Assembly (NCBI GenBank): GCA_945861625.1
Contig: CAMAVI010000015.1
Coordinates: 1 to 58,528, forward strand
Direction: 5' to 3'
Source of the DNA: Candidatus Sulfopaludibacter sp. SbA3
GTDB lineage: Bacteria > Acidobacteriota > Terriglobia > Bryobacterales > Bryobacteraceae
DNA length: 58,528 nucleotides
Shown here: in pieces, positions 40,305 through 48,355 of the stretch
Layout: every line of letters starts with the position of its first letter
How positions within the stretch are numbered: position 1 is the first letter of the stretch
The notes under the pieces: generated by a model
What the model saw: the letters and a program-made list of their open reading frames with translations, nothing else
Told to the model about the DNA's origin: nothing
Database searches by the model: none
Position numbers and translations under genes: made by a program

Positions 40305-41401
40305 AGTACCGTGTCACGTGTCTGACTCCGACGCTGGTGGGCGATGGCCAGAAGCTGTCGCCGATCGACTACATGGTCTGGAAAGATCACGTCAACGTGC
40401 TGGATCAGCGCCGCATCTTCCGGTTGCTCGCCAAAGGTCCGCGCCTGGAAGGGTATCTCGCGCAACTCAAGAAGGCCGAGAAGCTGGACTTCGCGTCGTG
40501 GGGTGGCTTTGCGCAGAACTTCGCCGGGCGGCGGCTACCTTTTGAGCACGCGAGTTCCGTGGCTTTCTTTGAACGGGCCCAGGCGGCGGATCTGTTCATT
40601 CCCACGTTCGCGACCAATGCCAGCGGGCCGTATTTGCCGGCTACGGCGCTCAAGGGAGCGCTGCGCACTGGGTCCGTGTTCGACCGCTGGAACGAGAAAA
40701 CGGTTCACGATCTGGCCGAGCGCGTGGAAGACCGCGTGCCGCGCTACTTCGCGAGCAAAGCCGAGGACGCCGCACTCGGCGGTTCCGGCGCGAGCCGCAT
40801 GCGCCGCGTCTCGGTAGCGGATTCGGGCGTGGTCACCTATTCCGGCATGAAAGTGTACCTGGTGCGCACGTCGACGCTGGTCGCGCGCGGAGGCGACAAG
40901 CTTGAACTCGGCTGGAAATCGCAGCGTGGTTCGGTGGACGCCAAACGCGTGGACGACAGCGCGCTTCTGTTTGCCGAGATGGCTTCCCCCGGCACGGCAT
41001 TCGACGGCGGGTGGCATGAGCGCTCCGAGGGTGATCGAGTCAAATTATTCCAGGCTTCCAATCGTTACGCCGAAGGCCAACTCACGCGGCACAAGGACTA
41101 CGCTCAGCGGACTGGGATGACCAGGCTCCTAACCAAGATTGAACAACTGGAAGCGCGCCTGTCTGAAGTGCGGGCGAGCCGCCACGCCTGCCTGCTGTCG
41201 ATTGGCTGGGGCGGGGGATTGCTGGGCAAATCGGCCTATCTGAATACCGAAGACGACGCCTACCGCAAGATTCTGCGCAGCATGCCGCTCTACCAGCGCG
41301 CCATCCAGACCGGCATGCCGTTCCCGAAAACCCGCCGCGTGATTTTTGAGGGCAACCAACCCGCGAGCCTTCCCGGATGGGTGATGCTCGAAGTGGGGTG
41401 A
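40301..41401 (+). CDS. csm5: Type III-A RAMP protein Csm5
   Basis: A 366-residue RAMP protein that caps the 3' end of the crRNA in type III-A complexes. It opens MKYRVTCLTPTLVGDGQKLSPIDYMVWKD, the Csm5 opening pattern 'cltPv.iG.g..l.p..yi'. PYLPATALKGALRTG (about 109-123) is the shared 'iPgssl.gaiR' motif. GWGGGLLGKSAYL (about 302-314) is the glycine-rich loop. It ends with PKTRRVIFEGNQPASLPGWVMLE, close to Csm5's C-terminal 'PkTr.l....p.GW'. It starts by overlapping csm4, and closes the operon. Confidence 0.88.
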   Translation: MKYRVTCLTPTLVGDGQKLSPIDYMVWKDHVNVLDQRRIFRLLAKGPRLEGYLAQLKKAEKLDFASWGGFAQNFAGRRLPFEHASSVAFFERAQAADLFIPTFATNASGPYLPATALKGALRTGSVFDRWNEKTVHDLAERVEDRVPRYFASKAEDAALGGSGASRMRRVSVADSGVVTYSGMKVYLVRTSTLVARGGDKLELGWKSQRGSVDAKRVDDSALLFAEMASPGTAFDGGWHERSEGDRVKLFQASNRYAEGQLTRHKDYAQRTGMTRLLTKIEQLEARLSEVRASRHACLLSIGWGGGLLGKSAYLNTEDDAYRKILRSMPLYQRAIQTGMPFPKTRRVIFEGNQPASLPGWVMLEVG

Positions 41402-41451
41402 TGCTCGCGGTCGGGTAGGGCAAACGCTAGAGTCGAGTATGAGCCCAGCCT

Positions 41452-42171
41452 ATGACCTCAACCCAGGGCCCACCCCTCATCGGATCCCGTTGGTTAACTG
41501 GCTCGTCGCTCATCGTGGGCGTATTTCTGATCTTCGGTCCCGCGATCGCGCAGCCGGAAAGCTACCACGCCTTCGCGGACGCGCGCGGGTTGTTCGGCAT
41601 CCCCAATTTCTGGAACGTGGCTTCCAATCTTCCTTTCGCCATTCTCGGCGTGGTGGGATTGGGGAGCGTCCGCGGCATCATGAATCGCGTACTCTTCACT
41701 GGACTGGTCCTGACCGCGTTCGGATCGGCCTATTACCACGTCGCGCCCGATGACGCGCGCCTGGTGTGGGACCGCTTGCCCATAACGCTCGTGTTCATGT
41801 CTCTTCTCGCGGGACTGATTGCTCAAGGCAGAGACCAACGCTGGGAATTGTGGATTCTGCTGTCCTTGCTGGGTTGCGGCATGGCCAGCGTCTTGTGGTG
41901 GAACGTGACCGGCGATCTTCGACCTTACGCGGTAGCTCAGTTTGGTCCTGGACTGGTGATGTTGCCCGCGTTTTGGCGCTCGACTGGTAGGCGGTATCTC
42001 GGAGGAGCCTTTGGTTGTTATGTTCTGGCGAAATTCGCCGAGTTTTCCGATGCCGCGATTTACTCAGTAATGCCGCTGAGCGGTCACACCTTAAAACACG
42101 GCCTTGCCGCGCTGGCGGCGTACTGCATCTGGAAATTCGCTGATGGCACGCGGCTCAGGGCTAGCCTGTAA
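41452..42171 (+). CDS. Ceramidase-family (CREST) seven-helix membrane hydrolase-like protein
   Basis: A 239-residue polytopic protein with about seven hydrophobic segments. The alkaline ceramidase/CREST metal motifs are visible: FGSAYYHVAPDDARLVWDRLPI (His and Asp, about 82-103) and SGHTLKHGLAALAAY (two His, about 216-230). This superfamily cleaves amide bonds in sphingolipids or related lipids. It starts at ATG 41452, 50 bases after csm5 on the same strand. No Shine-Dalgarno sequence is obvious. The gap could be simply an operon end; a link to the csm complex is unproven. Confidence 0.78.
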   Translation: MTSTQGPPLIGSRWLTGSSLIVGVFLIFGPAIAQPESYHAFADARGLFGIPNFWNVASNLPFAILGVVGLGSVRGIMNRVLFTGLVLTAFGSAYYHVAPDDARLVWDRLPITLVFMSLLAGLIAQGRDQRWELWILLSLLGCGMASVLWWNVTGDLRPYAVAQFGPGLVMLPAFWRSTGRRYLGGAFGCYVLAKFAEFSDAAIYSVMPLSGHTLKHGLAALAAYCIWKFADGTRLRASL

Positions 42172-42268
42172 TTGGTCCTTGAGGCTTGTCAGCGTTGTGG
42201 CCTTTCCGACGGGTGTGTTAGGATTTCGGAAGTCGGTCTAGAGGCCGAATTACTACTGGAGGCTTACC

Positions 42269-42751
42269 ATGCGTACCATCGCAATCGCTATTTCTATGAC
42301 CCTGTTCGCCGCGGCAGCGGTGGCACAGCAGGCACCCGCGCAGAAACTGTATACGTCCGCGTCCGACGTGCAAGGCATGATCGCCAAGTCCAAGGCCGAT
42401 CGCAAAGACCAGCCCACCATCGCGTCGCCGCTCATTCGTAACGCTCCCTACAATGTGAACCTGGAATACCGCGCTTCGATCGGCCCCGCCGCCCTTCATG
42501 AGAAGGAAGTGGAGATGTTCTATGTCGTCGAAGGGTCCGGTACCTTGGTCACGGGCGGCAAACTCACCAACGAAAAGCGGAACAACGCGGATAATCTTGG
42601 CGGCACCGGCATTGAAGGCGGTAATGTCCGCGAAGTTGCGAAGGGCGACTTCTTCTTCGTACCCGCCAACACACCGCACTGGTTCAGCAAGATTAACGGC
42701 ACGCTGGTGCTGATGTCTCTGCACGGCCCGTCCGGAACCATGATGCACTAA
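42269..42751 (+). CDS. Secreted cupin-domain protein
   Basis: A 160-residue exported protein with signal peptide (TIAIAISMTLFAAAAVAQQ). One cupin barrel follows: GPAALHEKEVEMFYVVEGSGTLVTGG gives the first motif with His, Glu and a second Glu, and GDFFFVPANTPHWFSK gives the second motif with His. These could bind a single metal ion. Small secreted cupins of this kind are common in Acidobacteria and are not assigned. ACTGGAGG sits seven bases before ATG 42269. It is alone on this strand before a convergent gene. Confidence 0.82.
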   Translation: MRTIAIAISMTLFAAAAVAQQAPAQKLYTSASDVQGMIAKSKADRKDQPTIASPLIRNAPYNVNLEYRASIGPAALHEKEVEMFYVVEGSGTLVTGGKLTNEKRNNADNLGGTGIEGGNVREVAKGDFFFVPANTPHWFSKINGTLVLMSLHGPSGTMMH

Positions 42752-42814
42752 GTGGCGATTGCGGCGCCGCACTTGAGCGGCCACCCGCTAAGCTCTTAAC
42801 GCCGCTGGCGGCGG

Positions 42815-44509
42815 CTAGGGCAGCTTGTCAATTTCGGCCTGGATCGCATCCCGGCCAACCAACTTGGTATCCGCGGTGGCGTGGGTGGACTCTTGCACTT
42901 CCACCTTCGCCGCCGTGCTTTCAAAGCGCGCGCGGAAGTCCGGATTCTGCGCCAGTCCCGCTTCCACATCCTCCCACGCAGCCACTCGATACTCCCCAGG
43001 AGCCAGATTGAAAATCTGGAAGGCGCCGCTTCCATCGGTACTTGCCGTTCGCGGAACTTCGTAGACGCCGTTCGGCGGCCGCCCGGGAGTCCACAGTGTG
43101 ACGGGCACGTTGGGCACGGGGTCGCCTTTTTCATTGCGTACCACGCCGGAAACGCCGGCGGCCTTGGGTGACAGCAAAATGTCCAGCGCGCCGCCGGAGC
43201 CGGACGTCAAATCCAGGTAATCGTGCGTGACGTCCACATTTTCAAAACGAACGGACTTCACATAGACGCCCTGCGGCAGTCCGCTGACGCTGACGCGGTA
43301 TTTCTCCGGCCCCAGTCCACGCATGCCAAAGCTTCCGTCCGGACGGGCCACGGCGTTCTGAAAGCCAAAACTATCGTAGGCTCCACCCACCATTTGCAGC
43401 GCCACACGGACGTTTGCGATGCCCGCGGCCTGTTCGCTTTCGAGCCGGACGGTTCCCGCCAGTTCGCGCCCGACGCCCAGCGGAATATCCAGGCCCTCCA
43501 CATCCTGGTCGCGGACGTTCACGCGCGCGTAGACGAAGGAGAGAGGCGGCTGTCCCGGATTGCGCGGGCCGCCGCGATTGGAGCGGATGGTGTATTCGCC
43601 CGGCGAAACACTCTGAAACAGGAATGTTCCATCGCTCTGCACCGGAGCGGGCTGTGGCAGACCCTGCGTGCTCGGCGCCAGCACCACGCTGCCGGGCAAC
43701 GGCAGGGACCCGGTAAGCCGGCCCCGTATCCGCAGGAGACGGCCGCGGATCAGGCGGATCTCGACTCCGCTCATGCTGGTTCCCGCGCCGATGTCGATGG
43801 GCACCGCCGTCGCCGGATCGAGAACGTTTGGATAGTAGGTAGTGAGGTAACCGCTTTGCTCCGCCTTGTTGCCGGGGCGCTCCGCGACGCCGCCGTTGAT
43901 CGTCGCGCGGTTGTCGGAGGCGCTCACATAGTACCTTCCGGGCGCCAGAAAGCCAGCCAGGAAACTACCGTCCGCGGCGGAGACGGCCGAACCCGCGCGC
44001 ACCAACTGCTTCTGGCCGCCTTGATACCCCATGCGGTAGACGGAAACTCCGGCAAACGCCAGTGGTTCGCCGTCTTCGTCCGCGACCTTACCGGAAATAA
44101 TCCCTTGCGGCGTGAGCGTGATGACCAGATCCTTGAGCGGCGCGTCCGCGCCCGCCGTGAGCGACAATCCAGGACGATTGGGGCCTCTAGCGCCGAACCA
44201 CTGCTGCAGGTAACCGGTACGCTCCGCCGAGAGCACGTAGCGCCCGGGATCGATACTGTCGAACAGGAAACTGCCGCTGGAATCGCTGGTGACCACGTAG
44301 CCGGTAGGCGCCGATGCCGTGAAGGGTCCGGAGGGAGCCGCCGTCACTGAGCGCAAGTGCACGGTCGTTTTGGGGAGCGGCTCACCGGAGAGCCGGAGTA
44401 CCTTGCCTTCGATGACGGCTTTCCTGCCGGGGTCGGGGGCCGCCACCTGCGCGCACAGGAGCGCGCCTGCTGTGAAAAGGACGAGTATCAGCCGCGGAGT
44501 CATGGCCAC
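42815..44509 (-). CDS. Secreted carboxypeptidase-regulatory-like (Ig-like beta) domain protein
   Basis: A 564-residue exported protein with a signal peptide (LILVLFTAGALLCAQ). It is composed of carboxypeptidase regulatory-like/MSCRAMM-type beta-sandwich domains; three patterns of the type IEGKVLRLSGEPLPKTTVHL...SDSSGSFLFDSIDPGRYVLSAERTGY recur across residues 30-500. Similar strings (GIISGKVADEDGEPLAFAGV, GVSGVVRNEKGDPVPNVPV) mark each domain. Such proteins are common on Acidobacterial surfaces. No TonB-dependent barrel is attached. It starts with ATG 44509 and is convergent with the cupin gene. Confidence 0.82.
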   Translation of the reverse strand: MAMTPRLILVLFTAGALLCAQVAAPDPGRKAVIEGKVLRLSGEPLPKTTVHLRSVTAAPSGPFTASAPTGYVVTSDSSGSFLFDSIDPGRYVLSAERTGYLQQWFGARGPNRPGLSLTAGADAPLKDLVITLTPQGIISGKVADEDGEPLAFAGVSVYRMGYQGGQKQLVRAGSAVSAADGSFLAGFLAPGRYYVSASDNRATINGGVAERPGNKAEQSGYLTTYYPNVLDPATAVPIDIGAGTSMSGVEIRLIRGRLLRIRGRLTGSLPLPGSVVLAPSTQGLPQPAPVQSDGTFLFQSVSPGEYTIRSNRGGPRNPGQPPLSFVYARVNVRDQDVEGLDIPLGVGRELAGTVRLESEQAAGIANVRVALQMVGGAYDSFGFQNAVARPDGSFGMRGLGPEKYRVSVSGLPQGVYVKSVRFENVDVTHDYLDLTSGSGGALDILLSPKAAGVSGVVRNEKGDPVPNVPVTLWTPGRPPNGVYEVPRTASTDGSGAFQIFNLAPGEYRVAAWEDVEAGLAQNPDFRARFESTAAKVEVQESTHATADTKLVGRDAIQAEIDKLP

Positions 44510-44541
44510 AACGGTTCTAGTTTACTTGAGGTCCGGTCGTT

Positions 44542-45426
44542 TTACTTAAGGCCAAGCAGCGTTGCCGGGTTGGTCTTGGCCATGCGGTCGATGTCGGCGT
44601 TGCTGAGTCCGGCTTTGCGGAACATATCCAGATACAACTTCCACCCCTCCATGGGATGCGGATTTTCAGGCTGCCCCAGGTCGCTGGACAAGATGGCGTG
44701 CTCGGGTCCGATGGCCCGGATGGCATCCACGTAAGGCTTGACGTTATTGCGCCAGGCCGGCGCGGCGCCCGGCATGACTTGTCCGGCGCAGAACTCGATG
44801 AACGCTCCCATCTTTACGGCTTCCTGCATCTGCGGGATGGTCATGTGAATGGTCGGCGACATTGGATGCGTCACTACGATCTGCTTGACGCCCAGCGCGC
44901 GCGCTTCTTTCACCAGCAGGAGGTCTTCTTCCGCGGTGGAGTGTCCGGTCGCCAGCACCAGGTTGTTCTTCGCCAGATACTTGAGAACTTCGATCACTTC
45001 TGGCAGCAGGCGGCCGTTTTTCGATACGGAAACAAACGGTCCGTTCGATTTGGCGAACTTCACGTTGTTTTCGGAATCGAAGGTCGGCATCCACACAATC
45101 CGCAGCGTGTTGCCCGTGAAAATGTTGGCTTGTTCCACGGCTGCGACGTTCACGCCGCCTACGGGACGATCCAGCGAAAAGCCCGCGTAGACCTCGATGC
45201 CAGGCACGATTTGCCGCACCAGGTACGCCGCCTGCGCCGTCGGCGCGAAATGGTTCTTGAGGACAATCGCGCGCATGCCGGATGCCTTGGCGGAGCGCGC
45301 CCATTCGATCACGTCGAGCTTGCGCGGGCGGTTATCCGGAGCGCCGTGCGTGTGAATATCGACCACGCCCTGCAATTGAGCAAGGCAGGTGGCCGCGGAA
45401 AGTGCCGCCAACAGTGCGCAACGCAT
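44542..45426 (-). CDS. Amidohydrolase-like exported protein (DUF6282 type), copy 2
   Basis: A 294-residue protein with signal peptide (CALLAALSAATCLAQ). It contains VVDIHTHGAPD near residue 25, the HxH of an amidohydrolase/PHP metal site, VLKNHFAP, VLATGHSTAEEDLL, QIVVTHPMSP and ILSSDLGQPENP, matching the further His and Asp ligands of a metal-dependent TIM barrel. This set fits the DUF6282 group of amidohydrolase-like proteins. The neighbouring gene is a paralogue; the two are in tandem with one base between. The substrate is unknown. Its start at ATG 45426 lies one base after the upstream stop. Confidence 0.78.
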   Translation of the reverse strand: MRCALLAALSAATCLAQLQGVVDIHTHGAPDNRPRKLDVIEWARSAKASGMRAIVLKNHFAPTAQAAYLVRQIVPGIEVYAGFSLDRPVGGVNVAAVEQANIFTGNTLRIVWMPTFDSENNVKFAKSNGPFVSVSKNGRLLPEVIEVLKYLAKNNLVLATGHSTAEEDLLLVKEARALGVKQIVVTHPMSPTIHMTIPQMQEAVKMGAFIEFCAGQVMPGAAPAWRNNVKPYVDAIRAIGPEHAILSSDLGQPENPHPMEGWKLYLDMFRKAGLSNADIDRMAKTNPATLLGLK

Positions 45427-45427
45427 A

Positions 45428-46312
45428 CTACTGCAATCCCAGAAGTTTCGCCGGATTGGTCTTGCTGATCATGTCGAGTTCCGCCTTGCTGAGGCCGGCC
45501 TTGGTCATAATTTGCAGGATTTGTTTCCAGCCTTCGGTGTGCACCGGGTTGATCTTCTGGCCGAGGTCGCTCGAAAGGATGGCGTGCTCGGCGCCGATGG
45601 CGCGAATGGCTTTTACGTACTCGGCCACCGGAATCTGGCCGTCTTTAGGCTGCGTCGGCAGGATGGAGTTGCCGCAGAACTCCAGATACGCGCCCATTTT
45701 CGCGGCTTCCTGCATTTCCGCAATGGTCATGTGGATCGGCGCGTAGAGGGGATGTGTTACCACCATGTGCGTGATGCCCAGCTTCTTGGCTTCGCGCACC
45801 AGCAGCAGGTCTTCACTCGCGGAGGAGTGGCCCGTCGCCATCACGATATTTTCTTTGGCGATGATCTTCAGAATCTCCATGGTCTCCGGCAACAGTTGGC
45901 CGTTCTTGGCCACCGGCGCGAACTTGCGCGTCTGCTTCAAGAACTTCACGTTGTTCTCGGAATCGAAGGTCGGCATCCACACGATGCGCAGCTTCTTGCC
46001 CGCGAAAGCGGCCGCCTGGCTCACCGCTTCCGGATTCACGCCGCCGACGGCGAGATCCAAAGCGATGCCGCCAAAAACATCGATGCCGGGCACCAGTTTC
46101 GCAACCAGATAAGCCGCCTGCACCGTGGGCGCATAGTGGTTCTTCAGCACGACGGCGCGCATGCCCTCTGCCTTCATCATCTTCGTGGAATCCAACACGT
46201 CGATGCTGCGAGCCGAACTGTCCGGATCGCCGTGGGAATGGATATCGACAACGCCTTGCAATTGGCCGAAGGCCAGAGACGCGAAAGCGACGGGGAGGAT
46301 CAGGAGCTTCAT
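45428..46312 (-). CDS. Amidohydrolase-like exported protein (DUF6282 type), copy 1
   Basis: A 294-residue paralogue of the gene directly downstream, of the same length and motif order: signal peptide (LLILPVAFASLAFGQ), VVDIHSHGDPD, VLKNHYAP, VMATGHSSASEDLL, HMVVTHPLYAP and ILSSDLGQKINP. Both end in the related peptide (T/S)NPA(T/K)LLGL. It is the first gene of a two-gene unit produced by tandem duplication. It is exported, probably to the periplasm. It starts with ATG 46312. Confidence 0.78.
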   Translation of the reverse strand: MKLLILPVAFASLAFGQLQGVVDIHSHGDPDSSARSIDVLDSTKMMKAEGMRAVVLKNHYAPTVQAAYLVAKLVPGIDVFGGIALDLAVGGVNPEAVSQAAAFAGKKLRIVWMPTFDSENNVKFLKQTRKFAPVAKNGQLLPETMEILKIIAKENIVMATGHSSASEDLLLVREAKKLGITHMVVTHPLYAPIHMTIAEMQEAAKMGAYLEFCGNSILPTQPKDGQIPVAEYVKAIRAIGAEHAILSSDLGQKINPVHTEGWKQILQIMTKAGLSKAELDMISKTNPAKLLGLQ

Positions 46313-46372
46313 GGCCTAAAAGTATACCCGTTTTGCGAAGGCTACGATCTCGTCTGGCGTAGTCCCACTCCA

Positions 46373-46495
46373 ATGCCGGTTGCGGTCTGTGGCTTCGTTT
46401 ATGACACTATGAAGAAACCAATCGCATTGTTCGACGAGCCCTTGCGAAGACCGCTTCCTAAACCTGCATTCGAGGATGTCGAACACATCTTCTGA
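46373..46495 (+). CDS. Tiny hypothetical ORF, 40 codons
   Basis: ATG 46373 opens a 40-residue frame (MPVAVCGFVYDTMKKPIALF onward) ending at TGA 46493-46495. That TGA overlaps the ATG of the next small frame as TGATG. Codon use is less GC-rich than in neighbours. There is no clear ribosome site and no recognisable domain. It may be a real accessory gene or non-coding. Confidence 0.3.
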   Translation: MPVAVCGFVYDTMKKPIALFDEPLRRPLPKPAFEDVEHIF

Positions 46496-46698
46496 TGCTG
46501 AGGCAGTTTCAACTGCAAAAAAACGTCCCAATTGTTGCCGCGTCGGACTGGCTTAAGTCCAACGTAGCTTCTCAAATTGCCGCAGACCTCCTTGGCCGAG
46601 GCCTTATTGGCGCGAGAAACAACGCCCTTGTTCCCGATCGTCGTCAGCTAATCATCGGAAGAGATGGTGTATATAGTTTCAACGCGTCGTTATCCTGA
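46495..46698 (+). CDS. Small hypothetical ORF, 67 codons
   Basis: A 67-residue frame starting at the TGATG overlap, beginning MLRQFQLQKNVPIVAASDWL. It is basic and AT-richer than the genome average, next to a decayed toxin-antitoxin locus. I see no family. The overlap with the preceding small frame suggests coupled translation if both are real. Confidence 0.35.
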   Translation: MLRQFQLQKNVPIVAASDWLKSNVASQIAADLLGRGLIGARNNALVPDRRQLIIGRDGVYSFNASLS

Positions 46699-46772
46699 GA
46701 TAGGTGGCGAATTCTTGAAAGTCATTACAGCACCAACGGTCGGGCAATGACAGCGCGATCGTTTTACCGGTA

Positions 46773-47012
46773 CTAACGAAGTTTATTCAGAATGTTTTCG
46801 GTCCCTGTTTCGATCTGGGCGGCAGCATCCTTGATCAGAGCAGCCAAAGTTCCCGGAGGGAGTGCCTTTGTCAGGGGAACCGTAAGATGTCCTTGCCGGG
46901 GGCCGGGTACCGTCATCCGGACGTGGCTACCTGTCTGGCGCGTTTGTATGTAGCCCATCTTCTTCTAAGCAGCGACGAGGTCTGCGCCACTCAGATTCCG
47001 AGGAAGTTTCAC
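46773..47012 (-). pseudogene. hicA: HicA-type toxin with in-frame amber codon
   Basis: Reading from GTG 47012, codons 1-15 encode VKLPRNLSGADLVAA, then codon 16 is TAG (46965-46967), then the same frame continues KKMGYIQTRQTGSHVRMTVP and on to a TAA at 46773-46775. The whole 79-codon sequence matches HicA mRNA interferases: 'sg.ell..L.k.Gf...rq.GSH...', including the conserved Gly-Ser-His (His30), then the usual 'vP.h..l..GTL..il'. The usual residue at the stop is Leu, one base away from TAG. Translation restart at ATG 46958 would lack the first helix. Its GTG overlaps the upstream antitoxin stop. Confidence 0.8.
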
Positions 47013-47200
47013 GCCTGAATCACTTCTTCCCGGACGTAGTGCAAGCGAATGATCTTGGGAGCTTCACCTTCGTCGAAATGACACGCAACGTCTTAGCCAG
47101 ACGCACAAGCAGGGAAGTGGGGGGCCGCCCGCGAAGATCCGGCAAACGCGAAAAAACGTGGCCTTCTTCTGCCTCATCCAAGAATTCTTCCCTGTGGATT
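47009..47200 (-). pseudogene. hicB: HicB-type antitoxin remnant
   Basis: The 3' part, ending with TGA 47009-47011, encodes DVACHFDEGEAPKIIRLHYV then REEVIQA, matching the C-terminal end of a HicB-like antitoxin family ('...aV.CHFdeg..P.iIRLh.vrdEv.'). Immediately before GAC (47090-47092), the frame hits TAA (47093-47095). The preceding coding signal, LLVRLAK at 47092-47112, lies in the next frame, which fits a one-base deletion near 47092. A degenerate EEFLDEAEEGHVFSRLPD can be read further upstream. The left boundary is uncertain. Confidence 0.65.
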
Positions 47201-47250
47201 GAAAGAATTGATTGGACCCGTCAGGGCGATCCCGTTACACTTCTTGCAAG

Positions 47251-48261
47251 ATGCAGGTGGTTTCCCCGGACCCGGCTAATCCCGCCAAGGCAGCTCCCGC
47301 TGAAGCAGCCCATATTCAGGAGATTCTCGATGAAATCTACGAGAAGTACCGGAACTTAGACGAAGGTGCCGTCGCCACCTACATCCCGGAACTGAGCAAA
47401 GCCGACCCCAAAGACTTTGGGATTTGCATGGTCACCGTCGACGGGCACGTCTTCCGCGCCGGCGACTGCGACAAAGAGTTCACGATTCAGTCGATGTGCA
47501 AGCCGTTCGCGTTCCAGATGGCGCTGGAGCAGGACGGCGTTGCCGAAACCCTCAAGTACGTCGGCGTCGAGCCCAGCGGTGACGCGTTCAACTCCATTGA
47601 GCTGGATGCCCGGACCGGGCGGCCGTTCAACCCGATGATCAACGCGGGCGCCATCGTAGTGGCTTCGCGGATCAAGAAGCTTCCCGTGGAAACCGGCGTG
47701 CGGGCCTTTGTCGAAAAGATGAGCAACGCCGCGGGCCGCGAGTTGCGCATCGACGAAGCCGTACTGGAATCGGAGACGCTGACCGGCAACCGCAATCGCG
47801 CGATTGCATATTTGATGCGGAATTTTGCCACGATTGACGAACACGTGAATGAATCGCTGCACCAGTATTTCGCGCAGTGCTCCCTGCTGGTCACCTGCCA
47901 GGACGTAGCCATGATGGCGGCGACGCTAGCCAATATAGGGACCAATCCCATCACCGGTAAGCGCGTGTTCGATTTTCAGTTCATCAAGTACGTGCTAACC
48001 GTCATGCTGACCTGCGGGCTCTACGACTACGCCGGCGGGTGGGCCTATGAGGTGGGCCTTCCCGCCAAGAGCGGAGTGGCGGGCGGAATCTTCGGCGTGG
48101 TCAACCGGCAACTGGGGATCAGCGTGTATTCGCCGAAACTGGACGCCCAGGGCAACAGCGTGCGCGGGATTCTGGTGTGCAAAGAACTTGCCAGTCACTT
48201 TGGTCTGCATGCCTTTGAATTCACCAACGTGGGCTCCAGCTTCATGCAATGGCTGCTGTAA
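47251..48261 (+). CDS. glsA: Glutaminase (GlsA/YbaS family)
   Basis: A 336-residue glutaminase A converting glutamine to glutamate and ammonia in the cytoplasm. The serine-dependent fold is recognised by FTIQSMCKPFAFQMAL with Ser81 and Lys84, NPMINAGAIVVAS (about 131-143), NRNRAIAYLM near 184-193, and the C-terminal AKSGVAGGIFGVVNRQLGISVYSP. It is slightly longer than the usual 310 residues because of an N-terminal Ala/Pro tail. I place the start at ATG 47251; an upstream in-frame start gives no family similarity. It is alone on the plus strand after the decayed hicBA region. Confidence 0.93.
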   Translation: MQVVSPDPANPAKAAPAEAAHIQEILDEIYEKYRNLDEGAVATYIPELSKADPKDFGICMVTVDGHVFRAGDCDKEFTIQSMCKPFAFQMALEQDGVAETLKYVGVEPSGDAFNSIELDARTGRPFNPMINAGAIVVASRIKKLPVETGVRAFVEKMSNAAGRELRIDEAVLESETLTGNRNRAIAYLMRNFATIDEHVNESLHQYFAQCSLLVTCQDVAMMAATLANIGTNPITGKRVFDFQFIKYVLTVMLTCGLYDYAGGWAYEVGLPAKSGVAGGIFGVVNRQLGISVYSPKLDAQGNSVRGILVCKELASHFGLHAFEFTNVGSSFMQWLL

Positions 48262-48330
48262 CGCGGCCGCGTATCGCGCAATAACCTCTATAAACTAAAG
48301 CAATTGCATGCTACTATCGATAACATAAGT

Positions 48331-48345
48331 AGGGGGCTTTGCCCC
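48331..48345 (+). promoter_or_regulatory. Hairpin over the ribosome-binding region of the ExeA-like gene
   Basis: GGGGC, a TTT loop and GCCCC form a five-base GC stem 10 bases before ATG 48356. The only strong purine run (AGGGGG) lies in its 5' arm. It may reduce translation or be incidental. Confidence 0.3.
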
Positions 48346-48355
48346 GTAGCCGAAC

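Noticed and set aside
42752-42814. GC-rich dyads after the cupin gene
   Set aside because: Several overlapping GC palindromes are present but none has a U-tract or consistent stem, so no terminator is called.
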